This document shows positions 33,758 to 42,450 of a stretch of DNA of 64,000 nt, one piece after another; position 1 is the stretch's first letter, and each line of letters opens with the position of its first letter. The stretch covers positions 62,001-126,000 of the forward strand of contig CALADS010000079.1 in assembly GCA_937890825.1 (NCBI GenBank), read 5' to 3'. The DNA comes from an uncultured Bacteroides sp. (lineage in GTDB: Bacteria > Bacteroidota > Bacteroidia > Bacteroidales > Bacteroidaceae). A program made the position numbers and the translations under genes. Below the pieces are notes generated by a model. The model saw only the letters and a program-made list of their open reading frames with translations, searched no databases and was not told where the DNA came from.

Positions 33758-36691
33758 TTAGAAAGAGAGTTCTACACCGAACGAGTATTGACGAGACATC
33801 GGATATTGTGCCTGATACATGTTGGTGAACGCTTCCGGATCGAGTCCGCTAAACTTCGTGAAGGTCAGCAGGTTCTGTCCTTGTGCATAGATGCGTGCGT
33901 TGGTGAAGAAATTCGTCTTTTTCAGCCAGCTTTGCGGCAGCATGTAGCTGATCATCAAATTCTTCAGACGCAGGAAGGAAGCATCTTCCAGGAAGCGAGA
34001 GTCCATCTGCGGCGTTACGCCCCAACGGGGGATGTCGGTCACGTCGCCCGGTTTCTTCCAGCGGTCGTAGAGCAGACGCTTGGATTGGTTGAAGCCGGTA
34101 TAGAGTCCGTTGCTTTCTTCAAAGAAGCGGTCGTTGTTGAACATCCAACGGTCGGCCACCCAGCTGAACTGTGCATTTACAGAAATGCCTTTCCAGGTGA
34201 GGGTAGTACCGAAACCTCCTTGCCAGGGGGCCAGGTAGTTCTTGCCCACCATCACTTTGTCCGACTCGCGGAATTCGTTGGTGATGTTGCCGTCTTTGTC
34301 GTACCACAGCGGGTCACCGTTCACGGGGTTTACACCGGCATAGCGGTTGATGTAGAATTCACCGTAAGGACGGCCTACTACCCATTTGGTAGAAGTGTTG
34401 GGCAATTCATATTCTTGTACACCGTTATACAATTCCTTGATTTCGTTCTTGTTGTACGATACGTTGGCATTGACATTCCATACGAAGTCTTTCAGGCGCA
34501 GCACGTCGGCATTTACGGCCAGTTCCACACCCATGTTGGTCATCACACCGATGTTGTCCCAACGATAACCGTTGTTGCCTTCAGAGTAAGACTGGGGTAC
34601 TTCCATCAAGATGTCGCTGGTGCGCTTGTGATAGAGTTCCAAGTCTACGTTCAGACGGTCGAAGAATCCCAGGTGGAATCCCAGGTTGGTGGTCCAGGTA
34701 GTTTCCCAGCTCAGCTTTTCGTTACCTTTCTGTTGCGGTGCGATACCGGCCACATCCATGTATCTCCAGCCGCCGCTTACCAGTGCCAGGTGGTCGAAGT
34801 AAGGAATTTCAGAGTTACCCGATGTACCTGTACTGAGCGATACCTGTGCATTGTGCAGCCAGTTCAGATTCTGCAGGAATTTTTCTTTCTTGGCGTTCCA
34901 CATCAACCCCAATGACCAGAACTGACCCCAGCGGTGGTCTTTACCGAAACGTGAAGAAGCATCGGTACGGAGGCTCAGGTCTACGTAGTAACGGTCGTCG
35001 TAGTTATATTCGGCACGGCCGAAGAAAGACAGGAAAGAGTAGGCAGCGCTGTTGTCTTGCCAGCTGGAAGCACGCGTACCCGAAGTTACATTGGTCAGAT
35101 AGTCATTGTTCTGATTACGGGTAGTTACGTTGAATCCTTCTGCGCGATAGTCCACGCCTTCCTGACCCAGCATCACATTGAAGTGATGGTCGCGGTTGAT
35201 ATCGAAGCGATAGTTCACCGTATTGGTAACAGTGAGGTTCAGAATATCGTTAGACTGACGTCCTGCCACACCCAGCCCGTTGTTCAGCTGGTAGCTGGGG
35301 AACGACTGCATAAAGCCGGTGGAGTGCGTGAAGTCTGCACCAAACTGTACGCGGTAAGTAAGGTTCTCTATCGGGGTTACTTCGGCAAAGAGTACGCTCA
35401 TCACCTTGTACTTCTTATTGGTTACGGGGTTGTTGTCCATCCATTCGATGGGGTTTACCGTAGTACCTGTCCATCCGCCGTTGGCATTGGTAGCCAAAGA
35501 GCCGTCCGGGTTATAAGGATTCCAGTAGGGCAACATAAAGCGGCAAGCCGAAATGGGCGAAGACAAGCTGTATGAACCCGCATCGGCCTGTTCTACCTCT
35601 TCATAGGTTACCATCGAGTTGGTACCCACCTTCAGCCAGTTGCTGGCTTTTACCTCAGCGTTGGCACGTACAGAATAACGGGCAAAGGTAGAACCCTGTG
35701 CAATACCGTCTTGGTCGTAGAAACTTCCCGATACAAAGTAATTCAATTTTTCGGTAGCGCGGCTGATAGAGAGGTCGTAGTTCTGCAACATGGCCTTGTC
35801 GTTGAACACCATGTCTCTCCAGTTTACATCCGTCTGGCTCAGTATATCGTAGTTCTGTCCGGCGTCCAGTCCTACTTCTTTTTCAAACTGAATGCGTTCA
35901 GCAGTGTTCATCAGGTTCCATTCACCCTTGGCCAGCTGAGAAATACCCCATTGTGTGCGCAGCGTGATGTGAGCCTTGTCCATAGCTCTACCACGCTTGG
36001 TTGTAATTACCACTACACCGTTGGCCGCGCGGGCACCGTAGATAGACGTAGAAGAAGCATCCTTCAATACGGAAATGCTTTCGATGTCGCTCGGGCTAAT
36101 GGTATTGAAATCGCTGCTCGAGATGGGCACACCGTCGAGAATAAACAACGGAGAAGTACCGGAGTTGATAGAGTTGGTACCACGAATCTGGAAAGCTGCC
36201 GCCTTGCTGGGCTCACCAGAATTCGACATCACCATCAAGCCGGGTGTCTGACCCTGCAGTGCCTGGTCGAAACCTGCAGCCGGAACGCTTTCCAGTTTCT
36301 CAGACTTCACTGTAGAAACAGAACCGGTTACCGTTCCTTTTTTACGAACTCCGTAGGCCACTACCACTACTTCATCCACCAGCTGTGCATCGCTTTTCAG
36401 CGTGATGTCCAGCTTTTGTGTCTGTGGAGTCACTACGTGCTGCTGTTGTTGCATACCGATGTATGAGAACACCAGTGTAGCTTGAGCAGCGCCTTTGATC
36501 TCAATGGAGTAGTTACCATCGATATCGGTAATAACTCCATTATTAGTACCCTCTTGCATAATGGCTACACCAATCAGCGGTTCATTGGTTTCTGCTTCAA
36601 TGACCGTACCCTTCACTGTAAAGTTTTGGGCAATAAGCGATTGGACCGCTATTACGGCAAGAGAGACGAACAAAAGAAATCCTCTTTTCAT
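33758..36691 (-). CDS. SusC/RagA-type TonB-dependent outer-membrane receptor
   Basis: 977-residue outer-membrane importer and first gene of the nine-gene operon. The signal peptide ends near SLIAQNF. A carboxypeptidase-regulatory-like domain (about 25-100) contains NEPLIGVAIMQEG and GVITDIDGNYSIE. The TonB-box-like VDEVVVVAYG is at about 104-113. The plug has FILDGVPI and SVLKDASSTSIYGARAANG, and the barrel ends RQYSFGVELSF. No STN domain and no adjacent ECF sigma/anti-sigma pair are present, so regulation must come from elsewhere. A poor -7 match (TATATTTG on the minus strand, 36918-36925) would leave a leader of about 220 bases. Confidence 0.95.
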   Translation of the reverse strand: MKRGFLLFVSLAVIAVQSLIAQNFTVKGTVIEAETNEPLIGVAIMQEGTNNGVITDIDGNYSIEIKGAAQATLVFSYIGMQQQQHVVTPQTQKLDITLKSDAQLVDEVVVVAYGVRKKGTVTGSVSTVKSEKLESVPAAGFDQALQGQTPGLMVMSNSGEPSKAAAFQIRGTNSINSGTSPLFILDGVPISSSDFNTISPSDIESISVLKDASSTSIYGARAANGVVVITTKRGRAMDKAHITLRTQWGISQLAKGEWNLMNTAERIQFEKEVGLDAGQNYDILSQTDVNWRDMVFNDKAMLQNYDLSISRATEKLNYFVSGSFYDQDGIAQGSTFARYSVRANAEVKASNWLKVGTNSMVTYEEVEQADAGSYSLSSPISACRFMLPYWNPYNPDGSLATNANGGWTGTTVNPIEWMDNNPVTNKKYKVMSVLFAEVTPIENLTYRVQFGADFTHSTGFMQSFPSYQLNNGLGVAGRQSNDILNLTVTNTVNYRFDINRDHHFNVMLGQEGVDYRAEGFNVTTRNQNNDYLTNVTSGTRASSWQDNSAAYSFLSFFGRAEYNYDDRYYVDLSLRTDASSRFGKDHRWGQFWSLGLMWNAKKEKFLQNLNWLHNAQVSLSTGTSGNSEIPYFDHLALVSGGWRYMDVAGIAPQQKGNEKLSWETTWTTNLGFHLGFFDRLNVDLELYHKRTSDILMEVPQSYSEGNNGYRWDNIGVMTNMGVELAVNADVLRLKDFVWNVNANVSYNKNEIKELYNGVQEYELPNTSTKWVVGRPYGEFYINRYAGVNPVNGDPLWYDKDGNITNEFRESDKVMVGKNYLAPWQGGFGTTLTWKGISVNAQFSWVADRWMFNNDRFFEESNGLYTGFNQSKRLLYDRWKKPGDVTDIPRWGVTPQMDSRFLEDASFLRLKNLMISYMLPQSWLKKTNFFTNARIYAQGQNLLTFTKFSGLDPEAFTNMYQAQYPMSRQYSFGVELSF

Positions 36692-37401
36692 CTCTGTTTT
36701 TTAAGTTAATGATATAATTGAATTGTTTTAAAAAAGTTTCTCTGCCAATTTTTCTATTATATATGTATATTCATAAATAAATTGCGCTATGAACACGCTT
36801 GTTTCATATCGTCTTTTCGTTTAACGTTTCTCTTAACTGTTAACATTATGTCAAAAAATGCGCTTTTAATTTGTTCTGTCAAGATGCTCATAATTGCTTT
36901 TAGATTAAAAAATCGCACAAATATACCTAAATCTTTTGTATTTTCTTAATTTTTGTAAGGTAATAAAGGATGTATTTGTTTGCATTTTATAGGAATAAAC
37001 TTCCTTTTTGCTAGCCAAATACCGCGTTTTTAGCTTATTTTTTCTTTGTTTTGGGTTTGAAAGGTCGTTTTAGTAGAGTTTTGGAATACATTTGCAGGAT
37101 AGTTAAATAAATCAAATAGTACGTTATTTGTATAAAACTGTATGATTGTTGCATATTTATCGCAAAGACGTTCTCTTTGCCATTTTTTAAAGAATTTGTC
37201 GTATTGGTGGAATAGATTCTAAAACAAATGCGTAATTTTGCGCACACCTTTATATAGTATATAGGGGGTATACAGCTGCATTGTTCCGCGCAAGCAGCTG
37301 CATGAGTCAACGCAAGCGGTTGCAAGTGCCCATGCAGGCAGTTGCATGGGCACTTGCAACCGCTTGCTTGTCAACAGAGATTATTTATATATAGGTAGCC
37401 T
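36692..37401. other. 710-bp AT-rich intergenic region between divergent operons
   Basis: No credible gene. The left 550 bases are very AT-rich and should contain the leader and promoter of the SusC operon (minus-strand TATATTTG at 36918-36925, no good -33 element). TAATTTTG at 37233-37240 is a possible -7 box for nadE. From 37273 the sequence changes abruptly to a GC-rich repeat and hairpin array, described separately, that ends 20-35 bases before the nadE start. A short ORF at 37035-37325 has low-complexity composition and no support. Confidence 0.7.
37273..37366. repeat. 22-bp periodic repeat containing a perfect 24-bp hairpin
   Basis: Related 9-base cores occur exactly every 22 bp: CAGCTGCAT at 37273 and 37295, CGGTTGCAA at 37317, CAGTTGCAT at 37339. 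Within this array, 37313-37336 is the exact reverse complement of 37343-37366, with a 6-base loop (GGCAGT). No T-run follows. It lies in the leader of nadE. I do not recognise a named family. Confidence 0.85.
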
Positions 37402-39327
37402 ATGAATTACGGATATGTAAAAGTGGCAGCAGCTGTGCCCCGCCTAAAGGTGGCAGACTGCAAATTCAATGCCGATGAGATTGAAAAAGAGATTATCATT
37501 GCTGAAGGAAAAGGCGTGCAGATTATCGTCTTTCCCGAGCTGAGTATTACGGGGTACACGTGTGGTGACCTTTTTGCCCAACAGCTACTGCTGGATGAGG
37601 CCGAAATGGGGCTGATTCAGATTCTGAACAATACCCGTCAGTTGGACATCATCTCCGTGGTGGGTATGCCGGTGCCGGTTTGCGGTGCGTTGATGAATAC
37701 GGCGGTCGTATTTCAGAAAGGTAAGATTCTGGGAGTAGTGCCCAAAACGTATCTGCCCAACTATAAGGAGTTTTGCGAAAAACGCTGGTTTACTTCGGCC
37801 ACTGAGGTAGGCGATACCAGCGTGCGTCTTTGCGGACAATTGGTTCCGATGAGTTCTCATCTGTTGTTCGAAACTTCCGACACTACGTTCGGTATTGAAA
37901 TATGTGAGGATTTGTGGGCCCCTGTTCCTCCCAGTTCATTGCTGGCCATGCAGGGTGCAGAGATTATCTTCAATATGTCAGCCGATACCGAGGTGAGTGG
38001 AAAGCATGCCTATCTTCATTCTTTGCTCAGTCAGCAGTCAGCACGTTGCATAGCCGGTTATGTGTTTAGTTCGGCCGGCTTCGGAGAATCTACTACCGAT
38101 GTGGTGTTTGCAGGCAATGGCTTGATTTATGAAAACGGTACGCTGCTGGCAGCTAGTGAACGCTTCTCGATGGATGCGCAGGTAGTGGTGAGCGAAATCG
38201 ATGTAGAATACATACGCAGCCAGCGCAGGGTGAACACTACCTTTGCCTCCTGCCGTGCGTCGATGCATCTGCCACTGCTGGAACGCATTCAAACTGAATA
38301 TTCCAATCGCAGCGATTGTGCGCTGACACGTACTTATCATCCCTATCCATTCGTGCCGCAGGATGAACAGTTGGATGACTATTGCCAGGAAATCTTTTCC
38401 ATTCAGGTAGCCGGCTTGGCGCAGCGGTTGCTGCATACGCAGGCCAAGACTGCCGTAATCGGTATTTCAGGTGGGCTGGATTCTACCTTGGCCTTGCTGG
38501 TATGCGTGCGTACGTTCGATAAGCTGGGATGGTCCAGGCAGGGGATTGTGGCAGTCACCATGCCGGGCTTTGGTACCACCGACCGCACGTATACCAATGC
38601 TATGCAGTTGATGAAATCACTGGGGGTAACTGTGCGCGAAATTTCTATCAAGGAGGCGTGTCTGCAACATTTCAAGGATATAGAACATGATCCGGCACAG
38701 CACGATGTGGTGTACGAAAATTCTCAGGCCAGAGAGCGTACACAGATTCTGATGGATATTGCCAACCAGACTTGGGGAATGGTGGTAGGTACCGGCGATT
38801 TGTCAGAATTGGCGTTGGGATGGGCTACCTACAACGGCGACCACATGTCTATGTATGGGGTAAATGCCGGTGTGCCGAAGACGCTGGTGAAGCACCTGGT
38901 TGCCTGGGTGGCTGCCCATGATGTGGACGAACTGTCACGGACCACTTTATTGGACATTGTAGATACTCCCATCAGTCCGGAACTGATTCCGGCAGATGCC
39001 GATGGAAACATCAAGCAGGTTACAGAAGATTTGGTAGGCCCTTATGAGTTGCATGATTTCTTCCTTTATTATTTCTTGAATTACGGTTTCCGTCCTGCCA
39101 AGATTTATTTCCTGGCTTGTCAGGCATTTAAGGGTTGTCATGAAGAGGCAGTTATCAAGAAGTGGCTGTCGGTATTCTGCCGTCGCTTCTTCAATCAGCA
39201 GTTCAAGCGTTCTTGTCTGCCCGACGGCCCTAAGGTGGGCTGTATCTCTATCAGTCCACGAGGCGACTGGCGCATGCCGAGCGATGCATCGTCGGCTTCC
39301 TGGCTGCGCGAAGTGGAGCAGTTATAA
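37402..39327 (+). CDS. nadE: Glutamine-dependent NAD+ synthetase
   Basis: Final step of NAD biosynthesis, amidating nicotinate adenine dinucleotide with glutamine as nitrogen donor. The 641-residue product is the long, glutamine-using form. The N-terminal nitrilase-like glutaminase domain has the Glu46 (FPELSITGY), Lys115 (VPKTYLPNY) and Cys168 (IEICEDLW) triad. The C-terminal synthetase domain has the ATP PP-loop SGGLDS at 356-361 and the GTGDLSELALGW segment. The upstream region holds an unusual hairpin array that could influence expression. Convergent with the next gene at a 12-base distance. Confidence 0.96.
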   Translation: MNYGYVKVAAAVPRLKVADCKFNADEIEKEIIIAEGKGVQIIVFPELSITGYTCGDLFAQQLLLDEAEMGLIQILNNTRQLDIISVVGMPVPVCGALMNTAVVFQKGKILGVVPKTYLPNYKEFCEKRWFTSATEVGDTSVRLCGQLVPMSSHLLFETSDTTFGIEICEDLWAPVPPSSLLAMQGAEIIFNMSADTEVSGKHAYLHSLLSQQSARCIAGYVFSSAGFGESTTDVVFAGNGLIYENGTLLAASERFSMDAQVVVSEIDVEYIRSQRRVNTTFASCRASMHLPLLERIQTEYSNRSDCALTRTYHPYPFVPQDEQLDDYCQEIFSIQVAGLAQRLLHTQAKTAVIGISGGLDSTLALLVCVRTFDKLGWSRQGIVAVTMPGFGTTDRTYTNAMQLMKSLGVTVREISIKEACLQHFKDIEHDPAQHDVVYENSQARERTQILMDIANQTWGMVVGTGDLSELALGWATYNGDHMSMYGVNAGVPKTLVKHLVAWVAAHDVDELSRTTLLDIVDTPISPELIPADADGNIKQVTEDLVGPYELHDFFLYYFLNYGFRPAKIYFLACQAFKGCHEEAVIKKWLSVFCRRFFNQQFKRSCLPDGPKVGCISISPRGDWRMPSDASSASWLREVEQL

Positions 39328-39339
39328 GAAAGACACTCT

Positions 39340-40179
39340 TTAGTTGAATGAAAAATACCGTTTGTAGAGCAAGCGGTATTTTTTGCTTTTTACGTAATCG
39401 TCCAGCCAGGTGTTGAGGCTGTCCAGCAATACGGGGGCATGTTTGCTTACCGCCCAAGAGTAGAATTGCTTGAAGCTGATGGCGGTCTGTACGTCTATCT
39501 GCGGTAAGCTGTCGGCAGCTATCCGTGCTGTGCTGGCATCGCATACCGTATATTCAATGTCGCCGTGAGCCACCATGGCTATCAGCTGTTCCGGTCCGTA
39601 TTTTTCCACCTCTTTTATATAGATGGTATCAGCTATCTCGCTGCCCAGATTACGAAGGCGGTAGATGGTAGGAGAACCTTTGGATAGATGGATGGTTTTG
39701 CCTGCCAGGTCGAGCTGCTGGCGGATGAAGCGGGTAGAATCTTCTTTAGAGCGTGGCTTGCGTTGTACCAGTACTTCCCGGCTGATGAGCAGCGGATGCG
39801 TCAGTAGCAGTGAATCTTTCAGCTCGCTGGTCATGTGGATGCTGTTGGCCAGCAGGTCGTACTTGCCTTCCGACAATCCTTTCAGTTGTTCTTCAAAATT
39901 CATTGCAGTACTCAACTCAATCTTCAGGCGATAGTGCTGTGCAAATTCTTTCATCAGCTCGTAATGAAACCCCGATAATGCCAGGCTGTCAGAGTCTACA
40001 TGAAAACCGATGGAGTGGTATTCCGTGGCAATGCGGATAAGGCTGTCTTGCCGAATCTGGGCAAAGTCGCGTGGGGGATACGCAGATGCCGCCTCCTCCT
40101 TACCGGGCAGGTAAAAGGTAGCGATGAGAGTTGCCAGTGTGCCCAGCAGCAGATATTTCAGTACGGTGTGTGTTTTCAT
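39340..40179 (-). CDS. Periplasmic solute-binding protein, family 3
   Basis: 279-residue protein with an N-terminal hydrophobic anchor or signal (LLLGTLATLIATFYL) and a bacterial extracellular solute-binding family 3 fold: IRIATEYHSIGFHVDSD, FHYELMKEFAQHY, KGLSEGKYDLLANSIHMTSE and KGSPTIYRLRNLG. This fold usually binds amino acids for an ABC importer, but no permease or ATPase gene is nearby. It also resembles the N-terminal half of the lytic transglycosylase MltF without the catalytic domain, so a sensing or regulatory role in the envelope is possible. It is 17 bases downstream of a porin gene on the same strand. Confidence 0.8.
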   Translation of the reverse strand: MKTHTVLKYLLLGTLATLIATFYLPGKEEAASAYPPRDFAQIRQDSLIRIATEYHSIGFHVDSDSLALSGFHYELMKEFAQHYRLKIELSTAMNFEEQLKGLSEGKYDLLANSIHMTSELKDSLLLTHPLLISREVLVQRKPRSKEDSTRFIRQQLDLAGKTIHLSKGSPTIYRLRNLGSEIADTIYIKEVEKYGPEQLIAMVAHGDIEYTVCDASTARIAADSLPQIDVQTAISFKQFYSWAVSKHAPVLLDSLNTWLDDYVKSKKYRLLYKRYFSFN

Positions 40180-40196
40180 AGTTGCAAAGCAGAGGG

Positions 40197-42335
40197 TTAA
40201 TCATAAAAATTCCACGATACCCCAATCTTGAACAGTCGCGGATTGATGGGATGATGGGGAACCAGGAAGGAGTTCCTGTTGCCCATGCCGGCATTGATAT
40301 GATACATCATGGCAAAGATGCGTGTCCGCTTCAGGTGCAGGTTGACGTAGGCATTTACAATAGGGTATCCGCCGATTTTCACCTGGTCGTTTTCGGGTTG
40401 CAGATGGAACTGCTGGATGGCGGGCATATAGGCAGGTGCGTGGTATTCGGTGAAATAGCGCACGTCTGCCCCCAATTGTACGGTCAGCACTTTTTTGGCT
40501 ATCTTCGTCAGGATATAGAAATTATGGTACAGCGACAAGTCGGGCAGTGGCAGCACCGTTTCGTTGCTGGATTTTTGCCAGGTTACTTCATTATCCAGAT
40601 GGAAGATACCCAGTTTGAAGTTTTGCTTCAGGGTAGCATCCAGTACTTGTATATTACCGCTATGCTGTTCAGGCAAGGCCTGCTGGTTAAAGTACGTGTA
40701 ATGTTTCAGATTTTCCACACCTACCCGCAGGTTGGTTCCCCAGCGGGCAATGTTCAATTCTCCTTCCACCCGGGTGCGGAATTCTTTCTCCAGGTTATCA
40801 TTATCCCAATAGAAGTGATTGGAGTGGTAATGTCGCATATAGAAAGAGGGGAGGGTATTGGTAATATACCCGCGTGCATAAAAGTTTACCGTATCGTTCC
40901 AGAGTTTCAGGTTCAGGTCAGCATCTGCGTGTACCCGGAATTGTCCGAGTGCCTCTTTCAGGATACCCACTTCTCCGTCTACTTTGTAATGCAGTGTCTG
41001 GCCTTGTCGTTTGGCCAGTTCACCTCCTACAAACACTTCTTGCTCGGTGTAGCGTTTGCGCGGACGCGGGTCGGCCTCTTCCGGATTGCCCATCAAGTCG
41101 TAGCGGCTCAGTTTATGAGAGATGTACGCCGTCAGTCCGGCCTTGGCATATTTGTTGAATCCTTCCAGCAAAGCTACTCCGAATGTATTTTTTACGCTCA
41201 GTGCCAAGGTGGAGTCATTGCTTCCTCCTGCCTGATAATACGTATCGGCATAATAATTCTCAGGTTCAGCCCCTGCCCGGAATCGGTGACTGGAGCGTTC
41301 CACCTTTACCGTGTGTATAAAGCTGGTTACGGGCACAAACTCTTTGGTAACGATGGTATCCATCTGTACCGGAGTCGGAATAGAATCTTGTACGGTTTCA
41401 GGTTCTATGTGTTGTTTCCGCGATGCCTTTTCCGGCTTCTTTTCTTCCAGTTTCACCGTTTCGCGTTCAAAGCCCAGCCGGTAGCGGTGAGTCAGGTATA
41501 CATAGAAATTATGGTTGCGGTTGGAAGTTTGTTCCAGCCGTACCGGGATATTGGTCGATTCATATTCTTTTTTGCCTTCTGCCATGTTTTCCGGCCGGGT
41601 GATGTACTGGTCGTCGGCTATACCGCCGTTTTCGTTCATTTTCAGGAAGAAGTTGTTATAGATGGCCTGCATCTGGTACTTGTTGCCGATGTAACTGGCA
41701 AATAAGCCTGCGTTGAAGTGTGCAGTCGACTGGTTGGCATAGTAACCACGGCCATACAGATAATCGATATTAAAGCCAAAGGCCAGTCTTTTGTTTACGT
41801 TGACCGAAAAGTAAGATTTGAATCGCTCCTCGCCGTTTACTTTGTTTCCGGCCTTGTAATACGTCAGGTTGCTGAACGGTATGTTACTGTTGGTAAAGCG
41901 AATCTGGTCGGGGCGGACAAAGAAGCTGGAGAAGGGCTCCAGGAAAAGAGTCGGTTCCATCTCTTTGCGTTCGAAGAACAAACGCGACTGTCTGGGCGAA
42001 CCTAAGTTGCCCAGGTAGTTGTAGTGTCCGGTCATACCTTCCACCAGGTTGCTGTTTTGAAAGTTGAGTGCAGCACTGTCCACGGGGATGAGGGTTCGCT
42101 CTCCCAGTTTTTCGTTCAGTGTCCACATGAAGAGTTTAGGCGGCAGACTTTTTATTTCCACTCCGGTAGTGTCTTCCAAGTTGTCTGGCAGCGAGTTGGG
42201 GTCTACCTGATTGCCAAATTCATCGCGGTTTCCCATAGCAGGGTTAAACCGGTTGACGGGCATCTGTGCCGAAACGTTGGTTGCCCATCCTGTCAGGAAC
42301 AGCAACACGATATATGTCAGTAGGTTTCTTCTCAT
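40197..42335 (-). CDS. Putative outer-membrane porin of Bacteroidetes type
   Basis: 712-residue barrel protein. The signal peptide runs MRRNLLTYIVLLFL to ATNVSAQ, and the body has the regular alternation of aromatic and polar strands, ending GVSWNFYD. The family is usually annotated putative porin; transport specificity is unknown. A longer reading from 42398 adds 21 residues ahead of the signal peptide and would overlap the divergent promoter, so the internal ATG is preferred. Transcribed together with the solute-binding protein gene (17-base gap), and divergent from the two-component sensor. Confidence 0.82.
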   Translation of the reverse strand: MRRNLLTYIVLLFLTGWATNVSAQMPVNRFNPAMGNRDEFGNQVDPNSLPDNLEDTTGVEIKSLPPKLFMWTLNEKLGERTLIPVDSAALNFQNSNLVEGMTGHYNYLGNLGSPRQSRLFFERKEMEPTLFLEPFSSFFVRPDQIRFTNSNIPFSNLTYYKAGNKVNGEERFKSYFSVNVNKRLAFGFNIDYLYGRGYYANQSTAHFNAGLFASYIGNKYQMQAIYNNFFLKMNENGGIADDQYITRPENMAEGKKEYESTNIPVRLEQTSNRNHNFYVYLTHRYRLGFERETVKLEEKKPEKASRKQHIEPETVQDSIPTPVQMDTIVTKEFVPVTSFIHTVKVERSSHRFRAGAEPENYYADTYYQAGGSNDSTLALSVKNTFGVALLEGFNKYAKAGLTAYISHKLSRYDLMGNPEEADPRPRKRYTEQEVFVGGELAKRQGQTLHYKVDGEVGILKEALGQFRVHADADLNLKLWNDTVNFYARGYITNTLPSFYMRHYHSNHFYWDNDNLEKEFRTRVEGELNIARWGTNLRVGVENLKHYTYFNQQALPEQHSGNIQVLDATLKQNFKLGIFHLDNEVTWQKSSNETVLPLPDLSLYHNFYILTKIAKKVLTVQLGADVRYFTEYHAPAYMPAIQQFHLQPENDQVKIGGYPIVNAYVNLHLKRTRIFAMMYHINAGMGNRNSFLVPHHPINPRLFKIGVSWNFYD

Positions 42336-42414
42336 AATTAGGCGCAAAGATACAATAAAAAATAATTGCCTCCTCAAATTCCTGTGTTTTTGCGTCATTT
42401 TCAGAGTTGATTAC

Positions 42415-42444
42415 TTGTTTTTCAAAAACGATGTGATACCTTTG
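42415..42444 (+). promoter_or_regulatory. Promoter of the TPR histidine kinase
   Basis: TTG at 42415-42417, 19 bp, TACCTTTG at 42437-42444. The ATG at 42451 is only six bases beyond the -7 element, so transcription should begin at or next to the start codon, giving a leaderless or nearly leaderless mRNA. Confidence 0.75.
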
Positions 42445-42450
42445 TGCCTT

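Noticed and set aside
37035..37325. 96-codon minus-strand frame in the nadE upstream region
   Set aside because: Biased composition from AT-rich DNA, no homology recognised, and overlaps the hairpin array.
37313..37366. Rho-independent terminator
   Set aside because: The stem is perfect but neither side has a T-run, and the only plus-strand gene near it starts downstream.
39340..40179. Lytic transglycosylase MltF
   Set aside because: Only the solute-binding half is present; the catalytic SLT domain is absent.
40182..41705. 507-residue open frame antisense to the porin gene
   Set aside because: It lies entirely opposite a well-supported barrel gene and shows no domain, signal peptide or start context of its own.
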